Assembly: GCA_947502265.1 (NCBI GenBank)
Contig: CANMZB010000007.1
Location: 60,324 to 124,323, forward strand
Source: an uncultured Sulfitobacter sp.
GTDB taxonomy: Bacteria; Pseudomonadota; Alphaproteobacteria; Rhodobacterales; Rhodobacteraceae
Direction: 5' to 3'
DNA: 64,000 bases
In this document: in pieces, positions 44,553 to 54,241 of the stretch
Layout of the letters: every line of letters starts with the position of its first letter
Numbering within the stretch: position 1 is the stretch's first letter
Position numbers and translations under genes: made by a program
Notes under the pieces: generated by a model
What the model was told of the DNA's origin: nothing
What the model saw: the letters and a program-made list of their open reading frames with translations, nothing else
Database searches by the model: none

Positions 44553-44574
44553 CTTCATTTGGCCTATAAACTCA
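44553..44574. repeat. 22-bp dispersed intergenic repeat, copy 3 (one mismatch)
   Basis: Matches the copies at 12748 and 29971 except for one A in place of T (GGCCTATAAACTCA). It lies directly upstream of the LysR-type gene start, in the same orientation as the others. Confidence 0.72.
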
Positions 44575-44600
44575 ATCTGCCGCATCCGGCCCCACGGACC

Positions 44601-44616
44601 TTTGCAATTTTGCAAA
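44601..44616. promoter_or_regulatory. Palindromic LysR-type operator upstream of mmsA
   Basis: TTTGCAA-TT-TTGCAAA is a perfect 7+2+7 palindrome. A further half-site TTTGCAA starts at 44651, exactly 50 bases downstream, and TTTTGCC lies at 44621. Repeated half-sites across the divergent gap fit a LysR-type recognition plus activation arrangement. Confidence 0.68.
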
Positions 44617-44692
44617 ACTATTTTGCCAACCTGCCCCTTTTCGCGACCTTTTTGCAAGACTACACTGCGCACGAACACCAACGGAGGATCCC

Positions 44693-46192
44693 ATGCAAGA
44701 GCTAACCCATTACATCAACGGCGCCCATGTCAAAGGCACATCAGGCCGTTTCGCCGACGTTATGAATCCCGCCACTGGCGAAGTGCAGGCAAAATGCCCG
44801 CTCGCCAGCAAAGACGAGATGGAGCAGGCCGTTGCCCATGCGCAGGCCGCACAACCCAAATGGGCCGCGACCAACCCGCAGCGCCGCGCGCGGGTGCTGA
44901 TGAAGCTGGTAACCCTGCTGAACCGCGACATGGACAAACTCGCCGAAGCCTTGTCGCGCGAGCACGGCAAGACGCTGCCCGATGCCGCAGGTGACGTGCA
45001 GCGCGGCCTTGAGGTTGTCGAATATTGCATCGGCGCACCACAGCTGCTGAAAGGTGAATTCACCGACAGCGCCGGGCCGGGAATCGACATGTATTCCATG
45101 CGTCAGGCTCTGGGTGTTACTGCGGGCATCACGCCGTTCAACTTTCCGGCCATGATCCCGATGTGGATGTTTGCCCCTGCCATCGCCTGCGGCAACGCCT
45201 TCATCCTCAAACCGTCTGAGCGCGACCCTTCGGTGCCTTTGATGTTGGCGGAACTGGCCGAAGAAGCGGGCCTGCCTAAGGGCATCTTGCAAGTCGTCAA
45301 CGGCGACAAGGAAGCGGTCGATGCGATTCTGCACAACGAGATCATCCAGTCGGTAGGCTTTGTCGGCTCCACCCCGATTGCGGAATACATCTATGCAACG
45401 GGCTGTGCCAACGGCAAGCGTGTGCAGTGTTTCGGCGGTGCCAAGAACCACATGATCATCATGCCGGACGCTGACATGGATCAAGCGGCGGATGCGCTGA
45501 TCGGTGCGGGTTACGGTGCGGCGGGCGAACGCTGTATGGCGATTTCCGTGGCCGTTCCTGTGGGCGATGACACCGCCGACCGTCTGATTGAAAAGCTGGT
45601 GCCACGCATCGAAAGCCTGAAAGTCGGGCCTTATACGTCGGGTGCGGATGTGGATTACGGCCCTGTCGTTACCGCCGCGGCCAAGGCCAACATTGAACGG
45701 CTGGTGCAAACCGGTATTGATCAGGGCGCAAAGCTGGTTGTTGACGGGCGTGACTTCAAACTGCAAGGTTACGAAGACGGCTTTTTCGTGGGTCCGCATC
45801 TTTTTGACCACGCCACCAAAGACATGGACATCTACCAGCAGGAAATCTTTGGCCCCGTGCTGACCTGTGTGCGCGCGCAAACGTACGAAGAGGCGCTCGC
45901 GCTGGCGATGGACCATGAATACGGCAACGGCACCGCGATCTACACCCGCGATGGCGATGCGGCGCGTGACTTCGCCAACCGGGTCAATGTCGGCATGATC
46001 GGGATCAACGTTCCGATCCCTGTGCCGCTTGCCTATCATACGTTCGGCGGCTGGAAGAAATCTGCGTTTGGCGATCTTAACCAGCACGGACCGGATTCGT
46101 TCAAGTTCTACACGCGCACAAAAACCGTGACTGCGCGCTGGCCATCAGGCATCAAAGAAGGCGGCGAATTCTCCATCCCTGTGATGGAATAA
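44693..46192 (+). CDS. mmsA: Methylmalonate-semialdehyde dehydrogenase (CoA-acylating)
   Basis: A 499-residue aldehyde dehydrogenase that converts methylmalonate semialdehyde to propionyl-CoA in valine breakdown. It carries YINGAHVKGTSGRFADVMNP, the cofactor segment FILKPSERDPSVP, GFVGSTPIAEYIY, and the catalytic cysteine in AAGERCMAISVAV; QRCMA/ERCMA context is typical of MmsA. The GVTAGITPFNFPAMIPMWM run is diagnostic. ACGGAGGA precedes the ATG. First gene of the operon. A 7-bp hairpin (46200-46225) separates it from the next gene. Confidence 0.96.
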   Translation: MQELTHYINGAHVKGTSGRFADVMNPATGEVQAKCPLASKDEMEQAVAHAQAAQPKWAATNPQRRARVLMKLVTLLNRDMDKLAEALSREHGKTLPDAAGDVQRGLEVVEYCIGAPQLLKGEFTDSAGPGIDMYSMRQALGVTAGITPFNFPAMIPMWMFAPAIACGNAFILKPSERDPSVPLMLAELAEEAGLPKGILQVVNGDKEAVDAILHNEIIQSVGFVGSTPIAEYIYATGCANGKRVQCFGGAKNHMIIMPDADMDQAADALIGAGYGAAGERCMAISVAVPVGDDTADRLIEKLVPRIESLKVGPYTSGADVDYGPVVTAAAKANIERLVQTGIDQGAKLVVDGRDFKLQGYEDGFFVGPHLFDHATKDMDIYQQEIFGPVLTCVRAQTYEEALALAMDHEYGNGTAIYTRDGDAARDFANRVNVGMIGINVPIPVPLAYHTFGGWKKSAFGDLNQHGPDSFKFYTRTKTVTARWPSGIKEGGEFSIPVME

Positions 46193-46256
46193 AAATACGG
46201 CGGCGCTTCCACCAAGGGGCGCCGCACACCACATCTGATCTGTCGGGGAGGACACA

Positions 46257-47399
46257 ATGGATTTTGCACTGAGCGAGGAACAAACGGCCATTTTTGATAT
46301 GGCCTATGCTTTTGGACAGGAACATATCGCCCCTCATGCGCAGGCGTGGGAAAAGGCAGAGAACATTCCCAAAGAGCTTTGGCCGCGCATTGCCGAGCTT
46401 GGCTTTGGCGGATTGTACGTTTCTGAAGAAGGCGGCGGATCAGGGTTGTCGCGGCTCGATGCCACGCTGGTATTCGAGGCGTTGTCTATGGCCTGCCCGT
46501 CGGTTGCCGCGTTCCTGTCGATCCACAACATGTGCGCCAAAATGCTCGACAGCTTTGCGTCGCAGGACATGAAAGACCGGATCATGCCGGACATCCTGTC
46601 GATGAAAACCGTGCTGAGCTATTGCCTGACCGAGCCGGGATCAGGCTCTGACGCGGCGGCCCTCAAGACACGGGCCGAGCGGACCAACGAGGGCTACAGC
46701 CTCAATGGCACCAAGGCGTTCATCTCTGGCGGCGGCTATTCCGACGCTTATGTTTGCATGGTGCGCACCTCCGATGACGGGGCCGCTGGCGTCTCGACGG
46801 TCTATGTCGAAGACGGCACCGAGGGGCTTTCCTTTGGCGGGCTGGAGGACAAAATGGGATGGCGCAGCCAACCAACCGCGCAGGTCCAGTTCGATAATTG
46901 TAACATCCCCGCCGAAAATCTGGTGGGTGAAGAGGGACAGGGCTTTAAATACGCCATGAAGGGGCTTGATGGCGGGCGTTTGAATATCTCCGCCTGCTCC
47001 TTGGGCGCAGCCCAGATCGCCCTGACGAAAACATTGGAGTACATGGGCGAGCGCAAGGCATTCGGCAAACCCATCGACCAATTTCAAGGCCTGCAATTCC
47101 GCCTCGCGGACATGGAGATCGAGCTTCAGGCCGCGCGCATTTTCCTGCGGCAGGCGGCATGGAAGCTGGATACCGGCGCCCCGGATGCGACCAAGTTTTG
47201 CGCCATGGCCAAAAAGTTCGTGACCGAAGCCGGCAGCAAGGTCGTCGATCAATGTCTGCAACTGCACGGCGGCTACGGCTATCTGGCGGACTATGGCATC
47301 GAAAAGCTGGTGCGTGATCTGCGGGTGCATCAGATCCTTGAAGGCACCAACGAAATCATGCGCGTCATCGTTTCGCGCGATATGCTGAAAAACCGCTGA
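46257..47399 (+). CDS. Acyl-CoA dehydrogenase, probable isobutyryl-CoA dehydrogenase
   Basis: A 380-residue flavoenzyme. It has the family motifs YCLTEPGSGSDAAALKTRA (FAD and substrate binding), MGWRSQPTAQVQFDNCNIP, and the C-terminal LQLHGGYGYLADYGIEKLVRD. The catalytic glutamate region is VHQILEGTNEIMRVIVSRDM. Operon position between mmsA and the 3-hydroxyisobutyryl-CoA hydrolase gene indicates oxidation of isobutyryl-CoA to methacrylyl-CoA. It follows mmsA by 64 bases and precedes the next gene by nine. Confidence 0.93.
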   Translation: MDFALSEEQTAIFDMAYAFGQEHIAPHAQAWEKAENIPKELWPRIAELGFGGLYVSEEGGGSGLSRLDATLVFEALSMACPSVAAFLSIHNMCAKMLDSFASQDMKDRIMPDILSMKTVLSYCLTEPGSGSDAAALKTRAERTNEGYSLNGTKAFISGGGYSDAYVCMVRTSDDGAAGVSTVYVEDGTEGLSFGGLEDKMGWRSQPTAQVQFDNCNIPAENLVGEEGQGFKYAMKGLDGGRLNISACSLGAAQIALTKTLEYMGERKAFGKPIDQFQGLQFRLADMEIELQAARIFLRQAAWKLDTGAPDATKFCAMAKKFVTEAGSKVVDQCLQLHGGYGYLADYGIEKLVRDLRVHQILEGTNEIMRVIVSRDMLKNR

Positions 47400-47408
47400 G
47401 GGCATGGC

Positions 47409-48440
47409 ATGAGCGATATTGATATCCGCATCACCGGGCGCGCGGGCCGGATCACATTGAACCGGCCCAAGGCCTTGAACGCCATGACGTATGAAATGTG
47501 TCTCGCGATCGAGGCGGCGCTGGATGCATGGCGTGACGAGGATGCGGTTACAGTTGCGGTGATCGACGCCATCGGGGATCGCGCCTTTTGTTCGGGTGGT
47601 GACATCGCCGATCTTTATGCCACGGGGATCAAAGGCGATTTTGCTTACGGGCAGAAATTCTGGGCCGACGAATACCGTCTCAACAACAAGATATTTACCT
47701 ACCCCAAGCCCGTCGTGTCGTTTTTGCAGGGCTTTACCATGGGCGGCGGTGTCGGCATCGGCTGTCACGGATCGCACCGCATCGTGGGCGAGACAAGCCA
47801 GATCGCCATGCCGGAATGCGGGATCGGCCTTGTGCCTGATGTGGGCGGTTCCCTGATGCTGTCGCGCGCGCCCGGACGGCTGGGCGAATATTTGGGATTG
47901 ACCGCCGCCAGGATGAATGCCTCAGACGCTATTTTTATTGGATTTGCAGATACTTATATCCCTCAATTAAAGTGGAAAGACCTCATCTCCGAGCTTGAAG
48001 AAACAGGGGATGTAAACCGGATCACGACACACAGCACCGATGCACCGGACGGCACGTTGCAATCCCTACAGCCAGAGATTGATGCGCATTTCGGCGGTGA
48101 AACCCTTGGCGACATCGTGGCATCCCTGAAAGCTACCGACACCGGTTTTGCCGCAACCACGCTCAAAGCGATGGGGCGTAATGCGCCGCTTTCCATGGCC
48201 TGCACTGTCGAGATGATCCACCGGTTGCGCGGGCCGTCGTTGACCATCGAAAAGGCGCTGGAACATGAATACCGCTTCACCGCCCGCGCGATGGAACACG
48301 GTGATTTCCTTGAAGGGGTTCGCGCCGCCATCATCGACAAGGACCGCAGCCCCAAGTGGCAATTCGCGGACGGGCATGTGCCCTTGGCGGCGGTTTCAAA
48401 AATGCTGCAACCTCTGGGCGCAAACGCCCTCAAACTCTGA
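47409..48440 (+). CDS. 3-hydroxyisobutyryl-CoA hydrolase (crotonase family)
   Basis: A 343-residue crotonase-fold enzyme. The oxyanion-hole segments are AFCSGGDIADLYATG and VSFLQGFTMGGGVGIGCHGSHR, and catalytic acids lie in AMPECGIGLVPDVGGS. The long C-terminal half (IEKALEHEYRFTARAM, GVRAAIIDKDRSPKW) is typical of HIBCH-type hydrolases and not of plain enoyl-CoA hydratases. It frees 3-hydroxyisobutyrate, the substrate of the next gene's product. No separate methacrylyl-CoA hydratase gene is seen in this cluster. Confidence 0.9.
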   Translation: MSDIDIRITGRAGRITLNRPKALNAMTYEMCLAIEAALDAWRDEDAVTVAVIDAIGDRAFCSGGDIADLYATGIKGDFAYGQKFWADEYRLNNKIFTYPKPVVSFLQGFTMGGGVGIGCHGSHRIVGETSQIAMPECGIGLVPDVGGSLMLSRAPGRLGEYLGLTAARMNASDAIFIGFADTYIPQLKWKDLISELEETGDVNRITTHSTDAPDGTLQSLQPEIDAHFGGETLGDIVASLKATDTGFAATTLKAMGRNAPLSMACTVEMIHRLRGPSLTIEKALEHEYRFTARAMEHGDFLEGVRAAIIDKDRSPKWQFADGHVPLAAVSKMLQPLGANALKL

Positions 48441-48452
48441 CGGGAGACGGAG

Positions 48453-49337
48453 ATGACTGCACAGAAAATCGGCTTTATCGGGCTGGGTAACATGGGCGCG
48501 CCGATGGCGCATAATCTGGCCGTTGCGGGTCATGACGTGACCGGATTTGACACTGCCGGCACCACGGCAGAGGGTGTGAAAACTGCCAAAACTGTTCTTG
48601 AGGCCGTCGATGGTGCGGATTTCGTCATCACGATGTTGCCCAATGGTGCCATCCTGCGCAGCGTGGCGTCAGACGTGCTCCAAGGCATGAAACAGGGCGC
48701 GACCTTGATTGATTGCTCCACCGTGGACGTAGAAAGCGCGCGTGATGTCGCGACGCAGGCGGAAGCCAAAGGCGTTGGGTTTGTCGATGCGCCCGTGTCA
48801 GGCGGGATCGGCGGCGCGTCAGGCGGAACGCTCACCTTTATGGCGGGCGGCAGCGATACAGCCTTTGCCGCCGCCGCACCTTTGTTCGACATCATGGGGC
48901 AAAAAGCGGTCCATTGCGGCGTTGCGGGGGCCGGACAGGCCGCCAAGATCTGCAACAACATGATCCTCGGCGTCACGATGATCGCCACTTGCGAAGCCTT
49001 TGCTTTGGCAGACAAACTAGGGCTTGACCGGCAGAAAATGTTCGATGTTGTCAGCACCTCGTCCGGCTATAGCTGGTCGATGAACGCCTATTGCCCCGCG
49101 CCGGGGGTTGGCCCGCAATCACCTGCCGACAACGGCTATACGCCCGGCTTTGCAGCCGAACTGATGCTGAAAGACCTCGGGTTAAGCCAGCAGGCCGCAG
49201 AGTCCGCAGACGCGGACACGCCGATGGGCGCGATGGCCCGCGCGCTGTATCAAACGTTTGTCGAAGAGGAAGGCGGGCGGGGCAAGGATTTCTCGGCCAT
49301 GCTACCCCGTTTCGAGACGCGCACCCGCCGCGGTTAA
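48453..49337 (+). CDS. mmsB: 3-hydroxyisobutyrate dehydrogenase
   Basis: A 294-residue beta-hydroxyacid dehydrogenase. It begins with the NAD motif IGFIGLGNMGAPMAHNLAVAGHDV, has the substrate loop FVDAPVSGGIGGASGGTL, and the catalytic lysine in GAGQAAKICNNMILG. It oxidises 3-hydroxyisobutyrate to methylmalonate semialdehyde, which mmsA uses. It is the last gene of the operon, 12 bases after the hydrolase gene. A long perfect inverted repeat follows 30 bases on. Confidence 0.96.
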   Translation: MTAQKIGFIGLGNMGAPMAHNLAVAGHDVTGFDTAGTTAEGVKTAKTVLEAVDGADFVITMLPNGAILRSVASDVLQGMKQGATLIDCSTVDVESARDVATQAEAKGVGFVDAPVSGGIGGASGGTLTFMAGGSDTAFAAAAPLFDIMGQKAVHCGVAGAGQAAKICNNMILGVTMIATCEAFALADKLGLDRQKMFDVVSTSSGYSWSMNAYCPAPGVGPQSPADNGYTPGFAAELMLKDLGLSQQAAESADADTPMGAMARALYQTFVEEEGGRGKDFSAMLPRFETRTRRG

Positions 49338-49367
49338 TGCCGCAAACAGGCATTTGCGCCCCGTGTA

Positions 49368-49402
49368 ATCGCCTAGGCTGGACCTGTTCCAGCCTAGGCG
49401 AT
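49368..49402. repeat. Perfect 15-bp inverted repeat after mmsB
   Basis: Arms ATCGCCTAGGCTGGA and TCCAGCCTAGGCGAT (49368-49382 and 49388-49402) enclose a five-base loop. It has no T-run after it on either strand. It may act as a hairpin at the end of the mms transcript or as a protein-binding or mobile-element-derived site. Confidence 0.7.
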
Positions 49403-49530
49403 ACGCCGATGCCGCTGCCCTTTGACGCATTCGCGGCTGAGCTGACCTATGATTCCCGGTATTAGTCACCCCACCATACTGCGCGACGGCATGGGCTGGG
49501 GCGCGCCCTGCGGGCCTCAGCACGCCCTGA

Positions 49531-52392
49531 TTATTCCGCCGCGACCTTTTTGCGGGCCGCGAGCATCGGTTTGAGGTATTTTCCGGTATAGCTTTCGACC
49601 ACCTCGGCCACCTCTTCAGGCGTGCCGGTGGCAACCACGCGACCGCCGCCATCGCCCCCTTCAGGGCCAATATCAATCAGATGATCCGCCGTCTTGATCA
49701 CATCGAGATTATGTTCGATCACCACAACAGAATTTCCCTGATCCACCAATTCATGGAGTACTTCCAACAGCTTGCGCACATCTTCAAAGTGCAAACCCGT
49801 GGTCGGTTCGTCAAGGATATAGAGCGTGCGACCGGTCGAGCGTTTGGCCAGTTCCTTTGACAGTTTCACGCGCTGCGCTTCCCCGCCTGACAGCGTTGTC
49901 GCCTGCTGGCCGACCTTGATATAGCCAAGACCTACCCGCATCAGCGCGTCCATCTTTTCGCGGATCGACGGGACAGCAGTAAAGAAATCCTGCGCGTCCT
50001 CGACAGTCATATCCAGCACATCGGCGATGCTTTTGCCTTTGAATTTTATCTCCAGCGTCTCGCGATTGTAACGCGCGCCTTTGCAGGTCTCGCACTCCAC
50101 ATAAACATCCGGCAGGAAGTGCATTTCGATCTTGATCACGCCATCGCCCTGACACGCCTCACAGCGCCCCCCCTTGACGTTAAAGCTGAAACGGCCCGGC
50201 TTGTACCCCCGTGCCTTGGCTTCGGGCAGACCGGCGAACCAGTCGCGGATCGGGGTGAACGCCCCCGTGTAAGTCGCTGGATTCGAACGCGGAGTCCGTC
50301 CGATGGGGCGCTGATCAATGTCGATGACCTTGTCCAGATGCTCCAGCCCCTTGATGGTCTCGCAAGGCGCAGGCGTCTGGCGTGCGCCATTAAGGTTCAT
50401 CGAGGCGGTTTTGAACAGCGTCTCGATGGTCAGCGTAGATTTACCCCCCCCCGAAACACCGGTGACGCAAACGAATTTGCCCAGCGGAAAATCAACTGTC
50501 ACATCATGCAAATTGTTGCCGGAGGCTTTGACAACCTTGATTTTCTTTTTGTTGCCCTTGCGCCGATCCGCCGGAACGGGAATCTCGCGCGCACCTGTAA
50601 GATATTGACCAGTAATGGAATTATCGTTCGCTGCAATCTCGGCGGGGGTGCCTTGCGCGACCACTTGTCCCCCGTGGACACCGGCACCCGGCCCGATGTC
50701 AAAGACATAGTCAGCTTCGCGAATGGCTTCCTCGTCATGTTCGACAACGATTACGGTATTGCCCTGATCACGCAGGTTTTTGAGCGTGAGCAACAGGCGG
50801 TCATTGTCGCGTTGGTGCAAGCCGATGGAAGGCTCGTCAAGCACATACAGAACACCAGTCAATCCCGATCCGATCTGGGAAGCTAGCCGGATGCGCTGGC
50901 TCTCGCCGCCACTTAATGTACCACTTGAACGTGCCAGCGTAAGGTATTCCAATCCAACGTTATTTAGAAATCCAAGCCGCTCACAAATCTCCTTCAAGAT
51001 CGCGCGGGCAATCTCGTTTTTCTGCTGGGTCAGCTCACCCGGTACATTTTCACACCAATCTGCTGCTTCGCGGATCGACATCTGAACCACCTGACCCGCA
51101 TGCAAGCCCGCGATCTTCACCGCCAAGGCTTCGGGGCGCAGGCGATAGCCGTCGCAGGTGCCACAGGGGCGGTTGTTTTGATATCGTTCGAATTCTTCGC
51201 GAATCCAGTTGCTATCGGTTTCGCGGTAGCGGCGCTCCATATTGGGAATGACGCCTTCGAACACGCGGCTTACCTCATAGACGCGCCCGCCCTCGTCATA
51301 GCGGAACTTGATCTCGTCCTTGCCGGACCCATAAAGGAAAACGTTTTGAATCTTCGGATCAATGTCTTTCCATTTGGCGTTCTGGCTAAAGCCGTAATGC
51401 TTGGCAATCGCCTCGATCGTCTGTTTGAAATATGGGGATTTCCCCTTGCGCCACGGGGCCAAAGCGCCGTCATAGATTTTCAGGTTCTGGTCGGGCACGA
51501 CAAGTCGCTCGTCAAAAAACAGCTCTTTTCCCAGACCATCGCAAGACGGGCATGCCCCGAAAGGTGCGTTGAAAGAAAACAGCCGCGGTTCGATTTCGGG
51601 AACGGTGAAGCCACTGACAGGACAGGCAAATTTTTCGGAAAAGGTGATGCGCTCCGGCTCCCCATCGGACGGGGCGGTTTCCAGAACGGCAATGCCATCG
51701 GCCAGATCAAGCGCCGTGCGCAAGCTGTCGGCGAGCCGCGTTTCCAGCCCTTCGCGCACGACAATCCGGTCCACCACCACGTCGATGTCATGCCGGAATT
51801 TCTTGTCGAGGGTTGGCGGCTCGTCCAACTCGTAAAACTCTCCGTCGACTTTGACCCGCTGGAAGCCGGTTTTGCGCAGTTCGAGAAATTCTTTGCGGTA
51901 TTCGCCTTTGCGGTCGCGAATGATCGGAGCAAGCAGATAGGCGCGCGTTCCCTCTTCCATCTTCATGATCCGGTCGACCATGTCCTGCACCTGCTGTGCC
52001 TCGATGGGCTTGCCCGTTGCCGGTGAATAGGGCGTACCGACGCGCGCGAAAAGCAGACGCATATAGTCGTAAATTTCGGTCACGGTGCCAACTGTCGAAC
52101 GCGGGTTTTTCGAGGTTGTTTTTTGCTCGATAGAGATCGCAGGTGACAGGCCCGAAATGTGATCCACATCCGGTTTCTGCATCATATCAAGGAATTGACG
52201 GGCATAGGCGCTCAGGCTTTCGACATAGCGCCGCTGCCCTTCGGCATAGACCGTATCAAAGGCAAGCGAGGATTTTCCCGAGCCGGACAGCCCTGTGATC
52301 ACCACAAGTTTGTCGCGCGGAATATCCACGTCGATGTTCTTGAGATTGTGTTCGCGCGCGCCACGCACTTCGATGTTCTTCAGCTCTGCCAT
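49531..52392 (-). CDS. uvrA: Excinuclease ABC subunit A
   Basis: A 953-residue DNA-damage recognition ATPase of nucleotide excision repair. Two ABC modules are seen: Walker [10 protein letters not shown] near residue 30 and GVSGGGKST near 655; signature TLSGGESQR and TLSGGEAQR; Walker B LYVLDEP and LYILDEP. The C-terminal zinc finger CEACQGDG...CETCKG is intact. The N-terminal finger reads CPVSG...CPSC, with Ser replacing one Cys. The start at [11 protein letters not shown] has AGAGGTG upstream; an extension of 24 codons is rejected because homology begins here. Confidence 0.97.
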   Translation of the reverse strand: MAELKNIEVRGAREHNLKNIDVDIPRDKLVVITGLSGSGKSSLAFDTVYAEGQRRYVESLSAYARQFLDMMQKPDVDHISGLSPAISIEQKTTSKNPRSTVGTVTEIYDYMRLLFARVGTPYSPATGKPIEAQQVQDMVDRIMKMEEGTRAYLLAPIIRDRKGEYRKEFLELRKTGFQRVKVDGEFYELDEPPTLDKKFRHDIDVVVDRIVVREGLETRLADSLRTALDLADGIAVLETAPSDGEPERITFSEKFACPVSGFTVPEIEPRLFSFNAPFGACPSCDGLGKELFFDERLVVPDQNLKIYDGALAPWRKGKSPYFKQTIEAIAKHYGFSQNAKWKDIDPKIQNVFLYGSGKDEIKFRYDEGGRVYEVSRVFEGVIPNMERRYRETDSNWIREEFERYQNNRPCGTCDGYRLRPEALAVKIAGLHAGQVVQMSIREAADWCENVPGELTQQKNEIARAILKEICERLGFLNNVGLEYLTLARSSGTLSGGESQRIRLASQIGSGLTGVLYVLDEPSIGLHQRDNDRLLLTLKNLRDQGNTVIVVEHDEEAIREADYVFDIGPGAGVHGGQVVAQGTPAEIAANDNSITGQYLTGAREIPVPADRRKGNKKKIKVVKASGNNLHDVTVDFPLGKFVCVTGVSGGGKSTLTIETLFKTASMNLNGARQTPAPCETIKGLEHLDKVIDIDQRPIGRTPRSNPATYTGAFTPIRDWFAGLPEAKARGYKPGRFSFNVKGGRCEACQGDGVIKIEMHFLPDVYVECETCKGARYNRETLEIKFKGKSIADVLDMTVEDAQDFFTAVPSIREKMDALMRVGLGYIKVGQQATTLSGGEAQRVKLSKELAKRSTGRTLYILDEPTTGLHFEDVRKLLEVLHELVDQGNSVVVIEHNLDVIKTADHLIDIGPEGGDGGGRVVATGTPEEVAEVVESYTGKYLKPMLAARKKVAAE

Positions 52393-52474
52393 TCGGACAC
52401 CTCTGGTCATTCCTACGCGATATAGGCGCGGCGGCAGGATTCTCCAATGCAAAAATGTGAACAAAGGGTAAACA

Positions 52475-53629
52475 TTATGTCTTTCTACGCAGGACTGCGA
52501 GGAAGATATGTAAAATCAACCCCATCCCAAATGCGGCGCCCGCCAGCACAGGCAGACTGGGATAGCCCCACGCCGCCAACGCAACGACCATAACAGGCGG
52601 TCCCAGCGTGTTGCCCAGATTGCCCATCTGCGCGATCGCGCCATTGGCCTGTGTCTGGGTTCGGGCCGTGGTATTCAGCTGTGGCACGGCGGCAAAGCTG
52701 GACCCCTGAATCAGCCCCATCGCGCCCGCCAACGCAAAGCAGGCAGCCGGGGCCGCCGGTGCGATCCAGAGCCACAGCATGGCAAGCGCCGAAAGTGCAA
52801 AGCCGCTGATCACCACATGCACCGCCTTGAAGCGTCGCAAAAGCATCACGCCCAGCGTCATAGAAGCCGCGATGCTGACCAACGGCATCGCGCCCAATAC
52901 CGCCCCGCGCACGTCTGGTGCCAGATAAGGCGGCAAGACCGTAAAAATGGAAACGAAACAGAATGCATAAAACAGCCAGCCGATGGCAGGGGCCGCAATG
53001 TGCGGCGAACGATAGATCATTGCATGGGTCCGCAAGACCGCTCCGGGCGAAAGGTCCGGCATCTCTCCTTCGCGCGGTAGCGCCTTCAAACGCGGCGCGA
53101 GATAGAGCGCAAAGGCAGCCATATAGGCGGCGTGGGCAGCGAACAATGCGGGCAGACCGCTGGACAGCGCGAGCGGCCGCCCGCCCCACGCCATCACCGT
53201 GAAAGCCACGCCAAAGAATGTTCCCCACAGCGTCAACGCCAGGGCGCGCTGGCGCCCGGTGGCGATCTGCGCAATCAGGGTGGGCGCGGCCACCACGATC
53301 GCAAGGTGCGAAACACCTTCGACCAGCCGCAGGACCAGCATCACAGGCAGCGGTGGCAGCAGCGCCTGACAAGCCGACAGCCCCGCGCCAAGCCACAGCG
53401 CGCCCAACAAGGCCCGACGATAACGCACCCGCGCGACGAGCATCGCCGCCACCACGCCCAGCATAACACCCAAAGCGCCCACAGAAGACACAATCCAACC
53501 CAGCAAAGCGCCGCCCTGCGGATAGGCCTGTGCGAGCAGATCATAGACCATCGAAATCTTGGCGTATTGCCCAGCCGCGCCCAGCCCCGCGCCCCAAAGC
53601 GCAAGGATCAGCGACCATGAACCGCGCAT
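52475..53629 (-). CDS. Major facilitator superfamily transporter
   Basis: A 384-residue membrane protein with about 12 predicted helices, beginning [23 protein letters not shown]. The MFS motif region between helices two and three is weak ([20 protein letters not shown]). The last third has [16 protein letters not shown] and [20 protein letters not shown]. The substrate is unknown. The ATG overlaps the stop of the methyltransferase gene upstream by one base (TGATG), so both are likely made together; longer readings would run into that gene. Confidence 0.88.
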   Translation of the reverse strand: MRGSWSLILALWGAGLGAAGQYAKISMVYDLLAQAYPQGGALLGWIVSSVGALGVMLGVVAAMLVARVRYRRALLGALWLGAGLSACQALLPPLPVMLVLRLVEGVSHLAIVVAAPTLIAQIATGRQRALALTLWGTFFGVAFTVMAWGGRPLALSSGLPALFAAHAAYMAAFALYLAPRLKALPREGEMPDLSPGAVLRTHAMIYRSPHIAAPAIGWLFYAFCFVSIFTVLPPYLAPDVRGAVLGAMPLVSIAASMTLGVMLLRRFKAVHVVISGFALSALAMLWLWIAPAAPAACFALAGAMGLIQGSSFAAVPQLNTTARTQTQANGAIAQMGNLGNTLGPPVMVVALAAWGYPSLPVLAGAAFGMGLILHIFLAVLRRKT

Positions 53630-54192
53630 CAGCTGCGCACAGCCATCGCCCAGGAACAGACCGGCATCAACGGATCGTTCTCGATATCGTCGGTGGCCTC
53701 GTTGTATTCGGGGGGCCACGGCTGTTCGAGGTTGCGCTGTGCGACGTGACGATTACCCCACTGGAAGGACTGGATCATGTCCTCTTCAAAGCCGCATTCG
53801 ATCAGCAGGTTCTTCAGCCCCCGCGCCGACCAACGCGAATTATCCATCGGTGCAGCGTGAAACGGCACGAAAAACGGCACCGCAACCCAGAAAACGCCGT
53901 CTTTCTTAAGCATCTGGCGAACGTGTTTTGTGGCGGCATAGGGGCGGTCAAGATGCTCCCACACCTGATTTGCCATGATCAGATCGAATTTTCGCGGCTT
54001 CCCGGTTTCGGGATCGACATAAGGACCGGCGCAGATGTCATAGTCGGGATAGCGAAATTGTTCGTAACTCTTGAACGCGAACTGCTCGCCATAATTGCCT
54101 GAAATCTCGGCAACTTTCAATCGCTGAGGTTTCAGTTTCTGGATCATCCGGCGCGAGGCCGGCCCCATGACAACACGATTGAGACTTCCCAT
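53629..54192 (-). CDS. Class I SAM-dependent methyltransferase
   Basis: A 187-residue protein with a reduced Rossmann methyltransferase fold. KVAEISGNYGEQFAFKSYEQF takes the place of the glycine-rich SAM loop (ISGNYGE), FDLIMANQVWEHLDRPYAAT is the acidic/aromatic motif of SAM-binding enzymes, and MLKKDGVFWVAVPFFVPFH follows. No target is evident. It is coupled to the MFS gene downstream. The glycine loop is unusual, so SAM binding should be seen as likely rather than certain. Confidence 0.8.
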   Translation of the reverse strand: MGSLNRVVMGPASRRMIQKLKPQRLKVAEISGNYGEQFAFKSYEQFRYPDYDICAGPYVDPETGKPRKFDLIMANQVWEHLDRPYAATKHVRQMLKKDGVFWVAVPFFVPFHAAPMDNSRWSARGLKNLLIECGFEEDMIQSFQWGNRHVAQRNLEQPWPPEYNEATDDIENDPLMPVCSWAMAVRS

Positions 54193-54241
54193 CGCGGGAC
54201 TATGCCAGCAGTGTCAGACCCCGTCCAGAGGCTGCGGGCGC

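Noticed and set aside
52393..52464. 24-codon N-terminal extension of UvrA
   Set aside because: UvrA homology begins at [11 protein letters not shown], which has its own ribosome site; the extension is unlike any UvrA start.
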